Of a stretch of 64,000 nucleotides of DNA, positions 54,843 through 64,000 are shown one piece after another. Each line of letters starts with the position of its first letter. Position 1 is the first letter of the stretch. The stretch is from Candidatus Thiodiazotropha sp. (GTDB taxonomy: Bacteria > Pseudomonadota > Gammaproteobacteria > Chromatiales > Chromatiaceae). The translations under genes and the position numbers were made by a program. The DNA lies in assembly GCA_023838465.1 (NCBI GenBank), contig JAIVEQ010000008.1:27265-91264 (forward strand), in the 5' to 3' direction. A model generated the notes under the pieces. That model searched no databases, was not told where the DNA came from, and saw only the letters and a program-made list of their open reading frames with translations.

Positions 54843-55916
54843 ATGACCAATATCCACTCACTGCAACTGATTGGCAGTAAATCCTTTGGTGGGGCAGAGC
54901 GTTGGTTCCAGCGCTTCTCTCTGGCACTTGCGGAGATAGGTCATCCAACAGAGATCGGCGTACGTCGAGGCCATGAATTGGATGGGGATCACTGGTCAGA
55001 CCTGAATTGCCATGCGTTACCAATGGGTACGGTGTGGGACCCGCTGTCTCGTCTGCAAGTGAGTCGATTGGTGAAATGGTTGCAACCCGATATTGTACAG
55101 ACCTACATGGGACGGGCGACTCGACTTACCCACCTGACCCATGCAGATGGGGCAATCCATGTGGCAAGATTGGGTGGTTATTACAAGCTGGATGGATATC
55201 GCCACGCTCATGCCTGGATTGGAAACACCAAAGGCATTCGTGACTATCTGTTGCAAGCCGGATTTCCTAAAGAGCGAGTTTTTCACCTCTATAATTTTGC
55301 CGAGTTGCCTGAACCCGGTCCTGCGCCAGCTGATCTGAAGGCGCAACTTGGTATTCCAGACGATGCCTGGGTGTTGATGACACCGGGACGTTTCGTGCCA
55401 TTCAAAGGTCATCGTTTTTTGTTGGATGCCCTGGCAAGATTACCTGCTTCCTTGGCAGGTCGGCCTGTGTGGCAAGTGATCTTAGGTGATGGCCCCTTGA
55501 AGGATACATTGCATGAGCAAGCAAAACGGTCAGGCGTGGAGAATCGTATTGTATGGACTGGCTGGCAGCTTGATCCGGATAGCTATTATCGTCTCGCTGA
55601 CCTGATCGTATTTCCCTCTACCTATGCTGAACCTTTTGGCAATGTCATCATAGAAGCCTGGGGATATAAAAAGCCTTTGGTTACCTCCGCTTCGATGGGT
55701 GCCAGTGAAGTTGTTAAAGATAATGAGGATGGTCTGCTCTTTGAGTGTGAGAATTCTCAGGCCTTGGCAATGGCCATCGAGCGCGCCTTGAGAGAAGATG
55801 AACTGAGAGAAACGATGGCTCTGTCTGGATACAAACGAGCATCACTGGAGTTTGGCAGGGAGCCGATCATGCAGGCTTACATCGAGCTATATCGCCACCT
55901 ACTAAATCAACGCTAG
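54843..55916 (+). CDS. Glycosyltransferase, GT4 family
   Basis: The 357-residue enzyme has SKSFGGAERWFQRFSLALAE at the N-terminus, TPGRFVPFKGHRFLLDALAR and FPSTYAEPFGNVIIEAWGYK in the C half, a GT4 pattern. It starts 25 bases after the previous transferase and completes a three-gene operon with it and the GT9 enzyme. It likely adds another core sugar. Confidence 0.88.
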   Translation: MTNIHSLQLIGSKSFGGAERWFQRFSLALAEIGHPTEIGVRRGHELDGDHWSDLNCHALPMGTVWDPLSRLQVSRLVKWLQPDIVQTYMGRATRLTHLTHADGAIHVARLGGYYKLDGYRHAHAWIGNTKGIRDYLLQAGFPKERVFHLYNFAELPEPGPAPADLKAQLGIPDDAWVLMTPGRFVPFKGHRFLLDALARLPASLAGRPVWQVILGDGPLKDTLHEQAKRSGVENRIVWTGWQLDPDSYYRLADLIVFPSTYAEPFGNVIIEAWGYKKPLVTSASMGASEVVKDNEDGLLFECENSQALAMAIERALREDELRETMALSGYKRASLEFGREPIMQAYIELYRHLLNQR

Positions 55917-56233
55917 TTTTCATTCCGCCACACTATAGTTCAGATCATCCAGTATCTTTTGCTGCGTACGCTTTTTCCTTATGCTTATTAAATCACTGTT
56001 CGATTAAGGGAAAACCCTTGGTGTGAATGGGATGTTTATGAGGTTTGAAAGGGTATGTCTCTGTTATTTGTAATCAAGTAAGTAACTGTATTCTGATTGA
56101 TAACAAATGTGATGCTAACAACACAATAACAAGGTAGTCACTTAAGTTTTTCTGTTGTCATCCGTTAAAAGCATAGAACAGGAAGTCTATTTCATAGTGG
56201 AAATTGGACGGAAAACCGATAGTGGAGGGGATG

Positions 56234-58096
56234 ATGACTATAAAGAATCAATTTTTCATACTGATAGGTTTTGTTATTGCAGCCATGCTATTGCAGCTTG
56301 CGCTTAATCGCAGTAATGCAGACTCGCTGATAAGACTGAATCAACAAAGCATCATTCTGGCAAAAATCGAATCAGGCATGTTGATGCTGCGTCGCAATGA
56401 AAAGGATTTTATGGCGAGGAATGACTTGAAGTATGTCAATAGCTATGAAGAGAATCATTCATTATTGTTATTACAAGTCAGGGAATTACGGGATCGTTTA
56501 GCGTCAAAAGATATCCCCATCGAACATGTCGGAGAAATCGAGAGGGTGTTGAATGAGTATGCGGAGAAATTTCACGCTCTGGTAAGTGTACAGAAGGTGA
56601 TCGGTCTCTCTCACAAGGATGGTCTATATGGTGGATTACGTACTGCGGTGCATGGCGTCGAAAAGCTCGTTAAACAACAGGATGAATATCAGCTATTGAG
56701 TGACATGTTGATGCTGCGTAGAAATGAGAAGGACTTTATGTTGCGTAGTGATCAAAAATACGTAGAAAAGTACAATAAAAATCTTGCTAAGTTTGAGCAT
56801 ACCTTAAACGGGAGTGCTATCTCTAATAATGCAAAGGAGCAGATCAAGCAGGCACTAGGTAAGTATCGTAATGATTTTCTTTCGCTGGTTGATGGTTATA
56901 AGAAAAAAGGATTGAGTTCAAGTCAAGGCCTGCATGGTGAATTACGCCAGGTTGTGCATCAGACTGAATCATTACTTAACCAAATTGATGAGGAGATTAC
57001 AGGAGTAATTTCTGATCAAGTGACACTGGGAAATATAAGAACACTGGGTGTTAGCCTATTGCTTATTATCACCCTGGTAGGTGTGTTGCTATGGCTGTCA
57101 AGATCAATCAGAGGTCCTTTGGATAAGTTCCAGGCTATTTTTATTCAAGCGTCAAGTGATCGGGACTTAACCTTGCGTGCGGAAAATGGCAGTGACAGTG
57201 AGATCGGGGCAATGGCAAAGGGATTTAATAAGATGATGATTGAGTTTCAATCACTGTTGCAACGAGTAACCGATTCGGCGCAGCAAGTAGCCGCAGAATC
57301 AGACCGGGTGATCAAGATAGCGTCGACCACAGCCGCTGGTGTAGAACAGCAACGGATAGAGAGTGACCAGGTGGCGACTGCGTTGACACAAATGTCAGCA
57401 ACGGTTGAAGAGGTGGCACGAAACACGGCTCAGGCAGCAGAGATATCGCGTAAGGCAGATGAGGAAACCGGACAGGGTGCAAGTGTGGTTGCGCAATCTG
57501 TAGAAGGTATACAAAAACTCGCCCAGCAGGTTATAGAGACTTCATCAACGATCAATGAACTTGCTGTGGAAAGCGACAATATCAATACAGTATTGAGTGT
57601 GATTACCAGTATTGCTGAACAGACCAATTTATTGGCATTGAATGCTGCTATTGAGGCAGCTCGAGCAGGTGAGCAGGGACGAGGCTTCGCCGTTGTCGCT
57701 GACGAGGTGCGTACATTGGCGCAGCGCAGTCAAACGTCAGCTGGGGAGATTAAGCAGATTATCGAGCGTCTTCAAAGCAAGGCGCAAGCAGCAACAAAAG
57801 CAATGGAGGCTGGACAAGAGCAAAGCAGTGTCTCCGCAAAGCAAGCGCAACAGGGAGAGTCCTCCTTGAAGAGCATATCGAGTTCAATTTCAGATATCAG
57901 GGATATGAATGATCAGATTGCAACAGCAGCGGAAGAACAGTCGCAGGTTGCAGAGAGTGTCAGTGAGAATGTCGTACGCATTGCCAGTGTGGCCGATGAC
58001 ACCGCAAAAGGTGCTGAAATCATGACGCAGTCAATCACTGAATTGACAGGATTGGCTGAACAGTTACAAGCGAGTGTCAAGCAGTTTACTGTGTGA
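56234..58096 (+). CDS. Methyl-accepting chemotaxis protein with HBM sensor
   Basis: The start is the ATG at 56234, five bases after a GGAGG site; ATG 56231 and TTG 56204 are also in frame. The 620-residue receptor has an N-terminal membrane helix (about 5-25) and a periplasmic helical bimodular domain. Two matching helices mark its modules ([16 protein letters not shown] and [16 protein letters not shown]). A second membrane helix (about 277-297), HAMP and the signalling hairpin ([23 protein letters not shown]) follow. HBM receptors in Pseudomonas sense TCA-cycle acids; the ligand here is unknown. It is intact, unlike the receptor split at 32513. Confidence 0.92.
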   Translation: MTIKNQFFILIGFVIAAMLLQLALNRSNADSLIRLNQQSIILAKIESGMLMLRRNEKDFMARNDLKYVNSYEENHSLLLLQVRELRDRLASKDIPIEHVGEIERVLNEYAEKFHALVSVQKVIGLSHKDGLYGGLRTAVHGVEKLVKQQDEYQLLSDMLMLRRNEKDFMLRSDQKYVEKYNKNLAKFEHTLNGSAISNNAKEQIKQALGKYRNDFLSLVDGYKKKGLSSSQGLHGELRQVVHQTESLLNQIDEEITGVISDQVTLGNIRTLGVSLLLIITLVGVLLWLSRSIRGPLDKFQAIFIQASSDRDLTLRAENGSDSEIGAMAKGFNKMMIEFQSLLQRVTDSAQQVAAESDRVIKIASTTAAGVEQQRIESDQVATALTQMSATVEEVARNTAQAAEISRKADEETGQGASVVAQSVEGIQKLAQQVIETSSTINELAVESDNINTVLSVITSIAEQTNLLALNAAIEAARAGEQGRGFAVVADEVRTLAQRSQTSAGEIKQIIERLQSKAQAATKAMEAGQEQSSVSAKQAQQGESSLKSISSSISDIRDMNDQIATAAEEQSQVAESVSENVVRIASVADDTAKGAEIMTQSITELTGLAEQLQASVKQFTV

Positions 58097-58131
58097 TGAA
58101 CTTGAGTGTCATTGAGAATTTGGGTCTTTGA

Positions 58132-59043
58132 CTAATAGGGATCTGGTATCACTTTGCGTTTTTTAAACCTTCTGTGTATCCACAGATATTGTGCTGGTGC
58201 ATAGGCAATGGCTTTTTCGATCAGACCGTTGATACGTGTGGCGTCTTGGTGGGTGTCCTCGGTGGGGAAATCCGCCAAGGGGGGATGTATAATCAGTCGG
58301 TACCCACTATTATCCATCTTCCGAATGCCACTGAACAGGATCACCTGTGCACGACTGATCTTTGCCAGGCGGGAGGTGGCCGTGTTGGTTCCGGCAGGTT
58401 CGCCAAAAAAAGGTGCCAGGGTGCTGTTGGGTCCTTTGAAACTCTGGTCCGGGGCATACCAGACAGGTAGACCCTGCTTCAGGGTGCGAACAACTTGACG
58501 GATATCATTTCGAGGTATGGCGGCTTCAAAACGTTGTCGACGGTTGCGATTGAAGGCCCATTCGATGACCGGGTTCTCATGGGGTCGATACATAACCGCG
58601 ATGGGCTGAAATAGACTCAACAGTCGGCCGGTGATCTCTAGGTCGGTAAAATGGGCACTAAGCAGAATGATCCCTTTTCCCTTTTCCAGACTTTGGTGCA
58701 GATGTTCCAGTCCTTCGATCTCAACCAGTGACTTTAGTTTTGCATCCTTGGCCCACCAGGCAAAGCCTATCATCAGTATGCCAATGCCCAGTGAGGTAAA
58801 ATGATCTCGCAGTAACTTGTCACGTTCTGCATCGCTCTTCTTAGGAAAGCAGATATTTAAATTGACTGCGGCAATATGTCTGCGCTTGGGTGACAGCCGG
58901 TAGATAAGTCCACCGATAAGACGACCTGTGGAGAGTGCCAGGCTATAGGGCGTCAATTGACTAAACAGCCATAGCACGGCCAAACCTAGCCAGGTGGGCC
59001 AGTAGAAGGGAGAATAGAGGGGATATTTTCGCTTTTTTGCCAT
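58132..59043 (-). CDS. Lipid A biosynthesis acyltransferase, LpxL/HtrB family
   Basis: The 303-residue membrane-anchored enzyme has the acyltransferase motif HFTDLE (H-x4-E), preceded by KGIILLSAHF. Other family blocks are VMYRPHENPVIEW and GLPVWYAPDQSFKGPNSTLAPFFGEPAGT. Such enzymes add a secondary acyl chain, usually laurate, to Kdo-lipid A. The ATG at 59043 is used in place of a TTG at 59046. It lies next to hldE, msbA and waaA but on the opposite strand, in keeping with a role in completing lipid A before MsbA flips it. Confidence 0.93.
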   Translation of the reverse strand: MAKKRKYPLYSPFYWPTWLGLAVLWLFSQLTPYSLALSTGRLIGGLIYRLSPKRRHIAAVNLNICFPKKSDAERDKLLRDHFTSLGIGILMIGFAWWAKDAKLKSLVEIEGLEHLHQSLEKGKGIILLSAHFTDLEITGRLLSLFQPIAVMYRPHENPVIEWAFNRNRRQRFEAAIPRNDIRQVVRTLKQGLPVWYAPDQSFKGPNSTLAPFFGEPAGTNTATSRLAKISRAQVILFSGIRKMDNSGYRLIIHPPLADFPTEDTHQDATRINGLIEKAIAYAPAQYLWIHRRFKKRKVIPDPY

Positions 59044-59140
59044 CAATGGGTGTGAGTTTACTTTTAGGTACGATTCAGCTTGTTACTGTCATTGACCATC
59101 CCTAAACTAGGGGCGTCGTAATTATCATGTTAACTGTTTG

Positions 59141-60565
59141 ATGCAATTTCATCTTCCCAACTTTAGTCAGGCACGGGTTCTGGTGGTGGGCGATCTAATG
59201 CTGGATCGCTACTGGCAGGGTGTGGCTGCCAAGATCTCACCGGAAGCACCGGTACCCGTTGTACATGTGCATGATACCGAAGAACGTCCGGGTGGTGGTG
59301 CCAATGTAGCCCTCAATATGACAAGGCTCGGAGTGCAGGTTGCTCTGTGCGGCCTAGTGGGAGAGGACGAAGCAGGGGATTCTCTGACTCGTCAGCTGCA
59401 AAAGGCCGGGGTGGACTGTCATCTGCAGGTCGATGGGTCTATACCCACGATTACCAAACTGCGTGTGATCAGCCAGCATCAGCAGCTGATTCGGCTCGAT
59501 TTCGAGCGGCAGATGTGGCAAGTCGAGTTGTCTGAACTGGAGAAACGCTGTCGACAACAACTCCCGGGGTCAGATCTGATGATCCTGTCAGACTATGCCA
59601 AAGGTACCTTGCAGCAACCGCAACGTCTTATTGAAGCGGCCAATCAGCAGGGTGTTCCTGTGTTGGTGGACCCCAAGGGGAGTGATTTTGCGAAATATCA
59701 AGGCGCTACCCTACTGACGCCCAATCTGAAAGAGTTCGAATCGGTGGTGGGAAGCAGTGAGACTGACCAAGCACTGAATGAGAAGGGAGTGGCGCTGCAA
59801 CGTGAGTTGAAATTGAATGCACTGCTGATTACGCTCAGTGAACGGGGTATGTTGCTGATTCAGGAAGGTGCAGCGCCACTGCATCTGCCGACGCGAGCAC
59901 GTGAAGTATTTGATGTGACGGGCGCTGGAGATACGGTGATTGGTGTATTGGGTGCCGGTATGGCCGCTGGTATGCCGGTCCAGGAGGCGGCGGGGCTTGC
60001 GAATGTAGCCGCCGGTCTGATGGTGGCGAAATTGGGGGCAGGCAGCGTTACCCTGGGTGAATTGAAAGGGGCGCTACATCGCCAGGGTAATTTTCACACC
60101 ATTCTAAGTCGTGAGGAGTTGTGTGAAGCGGCCGACGAGGCACGTTACCAGGGAGAACGTATCGTGATGACAAATGGCTGTTTCGATATCCTCCATGAGG
60201 GTCATGTGCGTTATCTCCAACAGGCCAAACAGCTGGGTGACCGGCTGGTGGTAGCGGTCAATGATGACGATTCGATAAGGCGTCTTAAAGGTGATGGAAG
60301 ACCGATCAATGGGGTAGAACAGCGAATGGCGGTACTGGCCGGGCTCGCATCTGTGGATTGGGTCGTACCCTTTAGCGAGGATACGCCAGAGTCACTGATC
60401 TGCGAGGTTAAACCCGACCTGCTGGTCAAAGGGGGTGACTACCGACCAGAAGAGATCGCCGGCTATGATTGCGTGGTAAGCAATGGCGGTGAGGTGAGGG
60501 TGCTTGATTTCCTTCCCGGTGTTTCGACAACCCGTATCGTGGAGGCGATGCGCGATGCCGACTGA
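59141..60565 (+). CDS. hldE: Bifunctional heptose-7-phosphate kinase/heptose-1-phosphate adenylyltransferase
   Basis: HldE makes ADP-D-glycero-beta-D-manno-heptose, the donor for LPS inner-core heptose. The ATG at 59141 gives 474 residues, the E. coli length. The N-terminal PfkB-type kinase has VVGDLMLDRYWQG and DVTGAGDTVIGVLGAGMAAG. The C-terminal cytidylyltransferase-like domain has TNGCFDILHEGHVRYLQQAK and SEDTPESLI. It overlaps msbA by 11 bases. The likely user of its product is the GT9 enzyme at 52671. Confidence 0.97.
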   Translation: MQFHLPNFSQARVLVVGDLMLDRYWQGVAAKISPEAPVPVVHVHDTEERPGGGANVALNMTRLGVQVALCGLVGEDEAGDSLTRQLQKAGVDCHLQVDGSIPTITKLRVISQHQQLIRLDFERQMWQVELSELEKRCRQQLPGSDLMILSDYAKGTLQQPQRLIEAANQQGVPVLVDPKGSDFAKYQGATLLTPNLKEFESVVGSSETDQALNEKGVALQRELKLNALLITLSERGMLLIQEGAAPLHLPTRAREVFDVTGAGDTVIGVLGAGMAAGMPVQEAAGLANVAAGLMVAKLGAGSVTLGELKGALHRQGNFHTILSREELCEAADEARYQGERIVMTNGCFDILHEGHVRYLQQAKQLGDRLVVAVNDDDSIRRLKGDGRPINGVEQRMAVLAGLASVDWVVPFSEDTPESLICEVKPDLLVKGGDYRPEEIAGYDCVVSNGGEVRVLDFLPGVSTTRIVEAMRDAD

Positions 60566-62339
60566 GAAGGGATCCTCTTCCGACACTGGAATGACAGGTC
60601 GGGAACTCTATGTTCGCCTTTTGCGACGAGTACGTCCCTATTGGCGTCAGTTCGGTGGTGCCTTATCAGCTATGGTAATACTGGCGATGACTGAGCCGGC
60701 CATCCCCATGTTGATGAAGCCGATGCTGGATGGCAGCTTTGTTGATAAAGACCCGGATTTTATCTTCTGGTCACCTATCCTGTTAATCCTGCTGTTTTCT
60801 ATCCGTGGGATCATGACTTTCATTACCAATGTAGCCTTTGAATGGGTCTCCGGTAAGGTCGTTCTAGACCTGCGTAAAATGATGATTGAACGCATCCTGA
60901 CCATGGGCACACCCTATTTTGACAGTCACGCAACCGGTACTTTGATTTCGAAGGTCACATTCAATGTTAATCAGGTGACTATGGCGGCTACCAAGGTACT
61001 GACGACTTTGGTTAAAGACACAATCATCATCATTGGCCTACTGGCCTATATGTTCTATCTCAATTGGTTATTAACCCTGGCTGTATTTCTGGCATTGCCG
61101 ATCATTGTGATCGCCGTGCGACTGCTTGCAGTAAGACTGCGTCGTGTTAATCGTGCCCTGCAACAGACCATGGGAGTAATGACCCAGGTGCTTGAGGAGT
61201 CAATCCGTGGGCATAAGGTGATCAAGATTTTCGAAGGCCGGCCCTATGAGCAGCGTCGGTTTCTGGATAGAGCCAATTGGGTACGCCGATATAATATGAA
61301 GAGTAAGGTGGCTGGTTCTGCTCATATGCCACTGGTTGAGTTTGTCGGTGCTGCAATGATTGCAGCGTTGGTCTATGTCAGTACCCATCAGACAGCCGCC
61401 GGTGAGCTGACCGTAGGCGGTTTTGTCTCATTGATGGTGGCCATTGGGCTGCTATTCTCACCCTTGAAGCGACTGACGGGTATCAATCAACCCCTGCAAA
61501 AAGGGCTGGCAGCGGCTGAGACCGTTTTTGGCTTGTTGGATGAACAACCCGAAGCGGATAGCGGTAGCGGATCAATTGTACAGGCGAAAGGCAGAGTGAC
61601 CTTTGAGCATGTTTCGTTTCGCTATACCGGCATGGATAAAGATGCCCTCAAACCGATCGGTTTCGAGATGGCACCAGGATCCACCGTGGCACTGGTCGGG
61701 CATTCCGGAGGTGGTAAGACGACCATCGCCAACCTGATACCCCGTTTCTATACACCGACAGGGGGACGTATTCTTATCGATGGCATCGATATTCAGGAAC
61801 TGAGCCTGCTCAGCCTACGCAGGCAGTTGTCCTATGTAGGACAGGAGTCGGTACTGTTCGACGATAGCGTGGCGGCCAATATTGCTTATGGCGCCATCGG
61901 GGATGTCAGCCAGGAGCAGGTCGTTGAGGCAGCAAGGAGTGCACATGCTCTGGCATTCATCGAACAGTTGCCTCAGGGGTTCGATACCATGATCGGGGAG
62001 GATGGGGTGCGCCTCTCTGGTGGACAACGCCAGCGCCTGGCCATTGCCAGGGCGTTGATCAAGGATGCCCCCATTCTACTCCTTGATGAAGCCACCTCGG
62101 CATTGGATACCGAGTCAGAGCGTCATGTTCAGGCCGCCTTACAGGCCTTGACCCAGGAGAGAACGACATTGGTCATCGCCCACCGACTCTCTACAATCCA
62201 GCATGCTGATCGGATTCTAGTGATTCACGATGGAGAGCTGGTTGAAGAGGGTGGACACCAGGAATTGATTGATCAAAAGGGAGCCTATTATCAGTTATGT
62301 CGTCACCAGTTCAACGATCAGTTAGAAGTAACTGAATAG
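60555..62339 (+). CDS. msbA: Lipid A export ABC transporter MsbA
   Basis: MsbA flips lipid A-core across the inner membrane. The ATG at 60555, preceded by GGAGG, gives 594 residues; a frame start at 60504 lies deep in hldE and one at 60591 would trim twelve residues. The membrane domain has about six helices (about 30-310). The ATPase domain shows Walker A (GHSGGGKTT), LSGGQRQRLAIARAL and Walker B (ILLLDEATSALDTESE). It is linked to hldE upstream and waaA 21 bases downstream, all in LPS assembly. Confidence 0.96.
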   Translation: MPTEKGSSSDTGMTGRELYVRLLRRVRPYWRQFGGALSAMVILAMTEPAIPMLMKPMLDGSFVDKDPDFIFWSPILLILLFSIRGIMTFITNVAFEWVSGKVVLDLRKMMIERILTMGTPYFDSHATGTLISKVTFNVNQVTMAATKVLTTLVKDTIIIIGLLAYMFYLNWLLTLAVFLALPIIVIAVRLLAVRLRRVNRALQQTMGVMTQVLEESIRGHKVIKIFEGRPYEQRRFLDRANWVRRYNMKSKVAGSAHMPLVEFVGAAMIAALVYVSTHQTAAGELTVGGFVSLMVAIGLLFSPLKRLTGINQPLQKGLAAAETVFGLLDEQPEADSGSGSIVQAKGRVTFEHVSFRYTGMDKDALKPIGFEMAPGSTVALVGHSGGGKTTIANLIPRFYTPTGGRILIDGIDIQELSLLSLRRQLSYVGQESVLFDDSVAANIAYGAIGDVSQEQVVEAARSAHALAFIEQLPQGFDTMIGEDGVRLSGGQRQRLAIARALIKDAPILLLDEATSALDTESERHVQAALQALTQERTTLVIAHRLSTIQHADRILVIHDGELVEEGGHQELIDQKGAYYQLCRHQFNDQLEVTE

Positions 62340-62360
62340 GCATTATCAGACCGGTCTTCC

Positions 62361-63626
62361 ATGCGCTATCTCTATACGCTCCTCTTCACCTTGCTGGTCC
62401 CCGTCTACCTGTTGCGTCTCTATTGGCGTGGTTTCAGGGCGCCGGCCTATCGTGAGCGCTGGCTGGAACGATTCGGGATTTTTGAGCAGCCTCTCAAACA
62501 GGATGGTATCTGGGTACATGCCGTTTCAGTCGGTGAAGTGCAGGCTGTTGCTCAGTTGGTAGGACGTCTGCTGGACCGCTATCCCGGTATGCCCCTGTTG
62601 ATTACTACCACAACGCCTACTGGTGCGGAACGGGTCCAGGCACTGTTCGGTAACGATGTCGAACATCGTTATGCACCGATTGATCTGCCCTGGGTTGTCA
62701 GGCGATTCCTGGTTGCTTTTCAACCGCGGCTGTTAATTCTGGTAGAAACTGAGATCTGGCCCAATCTTATCCACCATGCCAAGCTGGAGGGGGTTCCGAC
62801 ACTGCTTGCCAATGCCCGACTCTCAGTACGTTCTGCACGGGGTTATCACCGCCTTGCAGGATTGACCCGAGAGGCACTACGTAACCTTACTTTGATCGCT
62901 CCCCATGCCGAGGCAGATGCAGAGCGATTTCACACCCTGGGCGCAAGACCTGAAAAGATCGAAGTGACAGGTAGTATTAAATTTGATGTCCACCTGCCCG
63001 GCAGTCTGCGGGAACGGGCTGATGTGATGCGTCGTGAGTGGGGTGGGCAACGTCCAGTATGGCTTGCGGCGAGCACCCATGAAGGTGAAGATGAAATCAT
63101 ACTGCAGGCACATGCAATGATTCGCGAAACAATATCTGACGCATTACTGGTATTGGTTCCACGTCATCCTGAGCGTTTCGAACGGGTTGCGCAGTTGATT
63201 GAGGAGGCGGGATTTAATTTAGTAAAGCGTAGTCAGCAACAACCTTGCGAGCATGAGACAGGTGTCTTTCTTGGTGACACCATGGGTGAGTTGACCCTCT
63301 TCATGGGAGCAACGGATGTTGCTTTTATCGGTGGAAGTCTGGTGCCTCATGGTGGTCACAACATTTTAGAGGCGACTGCGCAGGGTGTGGCTGTTGTATT
63401 TGGCCCCCATATGTTCAATTTCAGTGAGATCAGCGGGCTGTTTTTGCAGCATAAGGCAGCGGTTCAAGTGGACACAGTGAAAGATTTGGCCGGCCAGGTT
63501 AGCCGTTGGTTAAGTGATGCCAGCGAGCGTAGTCGGATTGGTGAAGCAGGTAGGGAGCTTGTAGAGCAAAACCGTGGTGCGCTGGACCGCTTGACCCGGT
63601 TGGTGGGGAGATTGCTTGAGAGCTGA
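62361..63626 (+). CDS. waaA: 3-deoxy-D-manno-octulosonic acid transferase
   Basis: WaaA (KdtA) attaches Kdo residues from CMP-Kdo to lipid IVA. The 421-residue product has an N-terminal membrane anchor (about 1-20). The catalytic region follows (AYRERWLERFGIF, then IWVHAVSVGEVQAV). In the C half it has KFDVHLPG, LVPRHPERF and FIGGSLVPHGGHNILEATAQ with the nucleotide-binding residues. It follows msbA closely and completes the hldE-msbA-waaA set. Confidence 0.97.
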   Translation: MRYLYTLLFTLLVPVYLLRLYWRGFRAPAYRERWLERFGIFEQPLKQDGIWVHAVSVGEVQAVAQLVGRLLDRYPGMPLLITTTTPTGAERVQALFGNDVEHRYAPIDLPWVVRRFLVAFQPRLLILVETEIWPNLIHHAKLEGVPTLLANARLSVRSARGYHRLAGLTREALRNLTLIAPHAEADAERFHTLGARPEKIEVTGSIKFDVHLPGSLRERADVMRREWGGQRPVWLAASTHEGEDEIILQAHAMIRETISDALLVLVPRHPERFERVAQLIEEAGFNLVKRSQQQPCEHETGVFLGDTMGELTLFMGATDVAFIGGSLVPHGGHNILEATAQGVAVVFGPHMFNFSEISGLFLQHKAAVQVDTVKDLAGQVSRWLSDASERSRIGEAGRELVEQNRGALDRLTRLVGRLLES

Positions 63627-64000
63627 AGAGAATTTTGAATGTTGAGTTATGAATTTTTAATTGTGGTTTGCTCGCAATGCTCGCAGGTTATTTATAAGTT
63701 GTTTGCGGTCTGGCCGTATTAGGGACATTATTTCTACTGGATTCTGAGACACTATGTTAGTCATCTAGGTCAGGAGATTTGGTGATTTTACTGGACAGTT
63801 TTAACCATACTTAATACTGAATTGACTATCAGCTTCGGCTTGTTGTACATCATGTAATGTCCACTTCTATGGGAAATGATGTGCTTACTGTTTGAAGATA
63901 ATGCTGCCAATTTTTTGGGTCTATCCGGGTTTCGCAAAGAAATTAAGGTATTGATCGGCCACAGATTCTTCTCTATTTTTGATGTTGAAAAGGCATCAAA
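63627..64000. other. Non-coding 3' end of the window
   Basis: No open frame of convincing length or codon pattern occurs in the last 374 bases. It starts with an AT-rich stretch (TTTTGAATGTTGAGTTATGA) followed by TGCTCGCAATGCTCGCAGG. The former vaguely resembles the sequence just downstream of accC's partner gene at 20636-20660. No terminator with a T run was found behind waaA. Confidence 0.35.

Overview
The window reads as a chromosome segment of a gammaproteobacterium. The evidence is the Lpt, HldE, MsbA and WaaA lipopolysaccharide machinery, sigma-54 with the nitrogen-type phosphotransferase genes, a 98-residue Fis encoded behind dusB, and the order cutA-dsbD-aroQ-accB-accC-prmA. A regulatory PTS that includes HPr kinase, a multihaem c-type lipoprotein and polyphosphate and glycogen enzymes would suit a Chromatiales-type or sulfur-oxidising lineage, but that placement is inference. 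No rRNA, tRNA or CRISPR array was seen.

Layout. 1-8.4 kb (+): lptC(3' end)-lptA-lptB-rpoN-hpf-ptsN-hprK-rapZ-EIIA-ptsH-ptsI, a compact LPS-export and regulatory-PTS cluster. 8.5-12.9 kb (-): a nine-haem lipoprotein cytochrome and a glycogen phosphorylase gene broken by a frameshift in a seven-C run. 13-26.8 kb (-): a long housekeeping block running csgG-like, cutA, dsbD, aroQ, accB, accC, prmA, a zinc-ribbon membrane protein, dusB, fis, purH, purD and a VanZ-like gene. 27-31.4 kb: fxsA, a small palindromic element, ppk2, a SlyD-like FKBP isomerase, and groES-groEL behind a CIRCE operator. 31.5-34 kb: a Cache/CZB chemoreceptor gene split by a 283-bp insertion. 34-40 kb: FMN glutamate synthase-like protein, glnE, ilvE and a small zinc finger. 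40-45.4 kb: a loose accessory region with a membrane-anchored TIR protein, a second, base-for-base identical copy of the 283-bp element, a large lipoprotein with MACPF-like features, a TPR protein and an 80-residue unknown. 45.4-63.6 kb: a surface polysaccharide/LPS-core region with six GT4-type glycosyltransferases, a GT9 heptosyltransferase-like enzyme, a sulfotransferase-like protein, an O-antigen ligase/polymerase-like membrane protein, an LpxL-type acyltransferase, hldE, msbA and waaA, with an HBM-type chemoreceptor in the middle.

How the genes work together. EI, HPr, EIIA-Ntr and EIIA-Man with HPr kinase and RapZ form a signalling phosphorelay with no PTS permease in view. They sit beside rpoN and probably tie carbon and nitrogen status to sigma-54 transcription and envelope sugar metabolism. 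HldE, the GT9 enzyme, WaaA, LpxL and MsbA build and flip lipid A-core. LptA, LptB and LptC then carry it to the surface.

The most notable unexplained signal is the 283-bp element at 32513-32795 and 41708-41990. The copies are identical, in the same orientation, lack an obvious protein of their own, are rich in potential RNA stems and end near a 12-bp hairpin. One copy has landed in a chemoreceptor gene with no target duplication, so removing it restores the reading frame exactly. Two further elements with terminal inverted repeats (27582-27744 and 51123-51418) have nested palindromes and look like MITEs.
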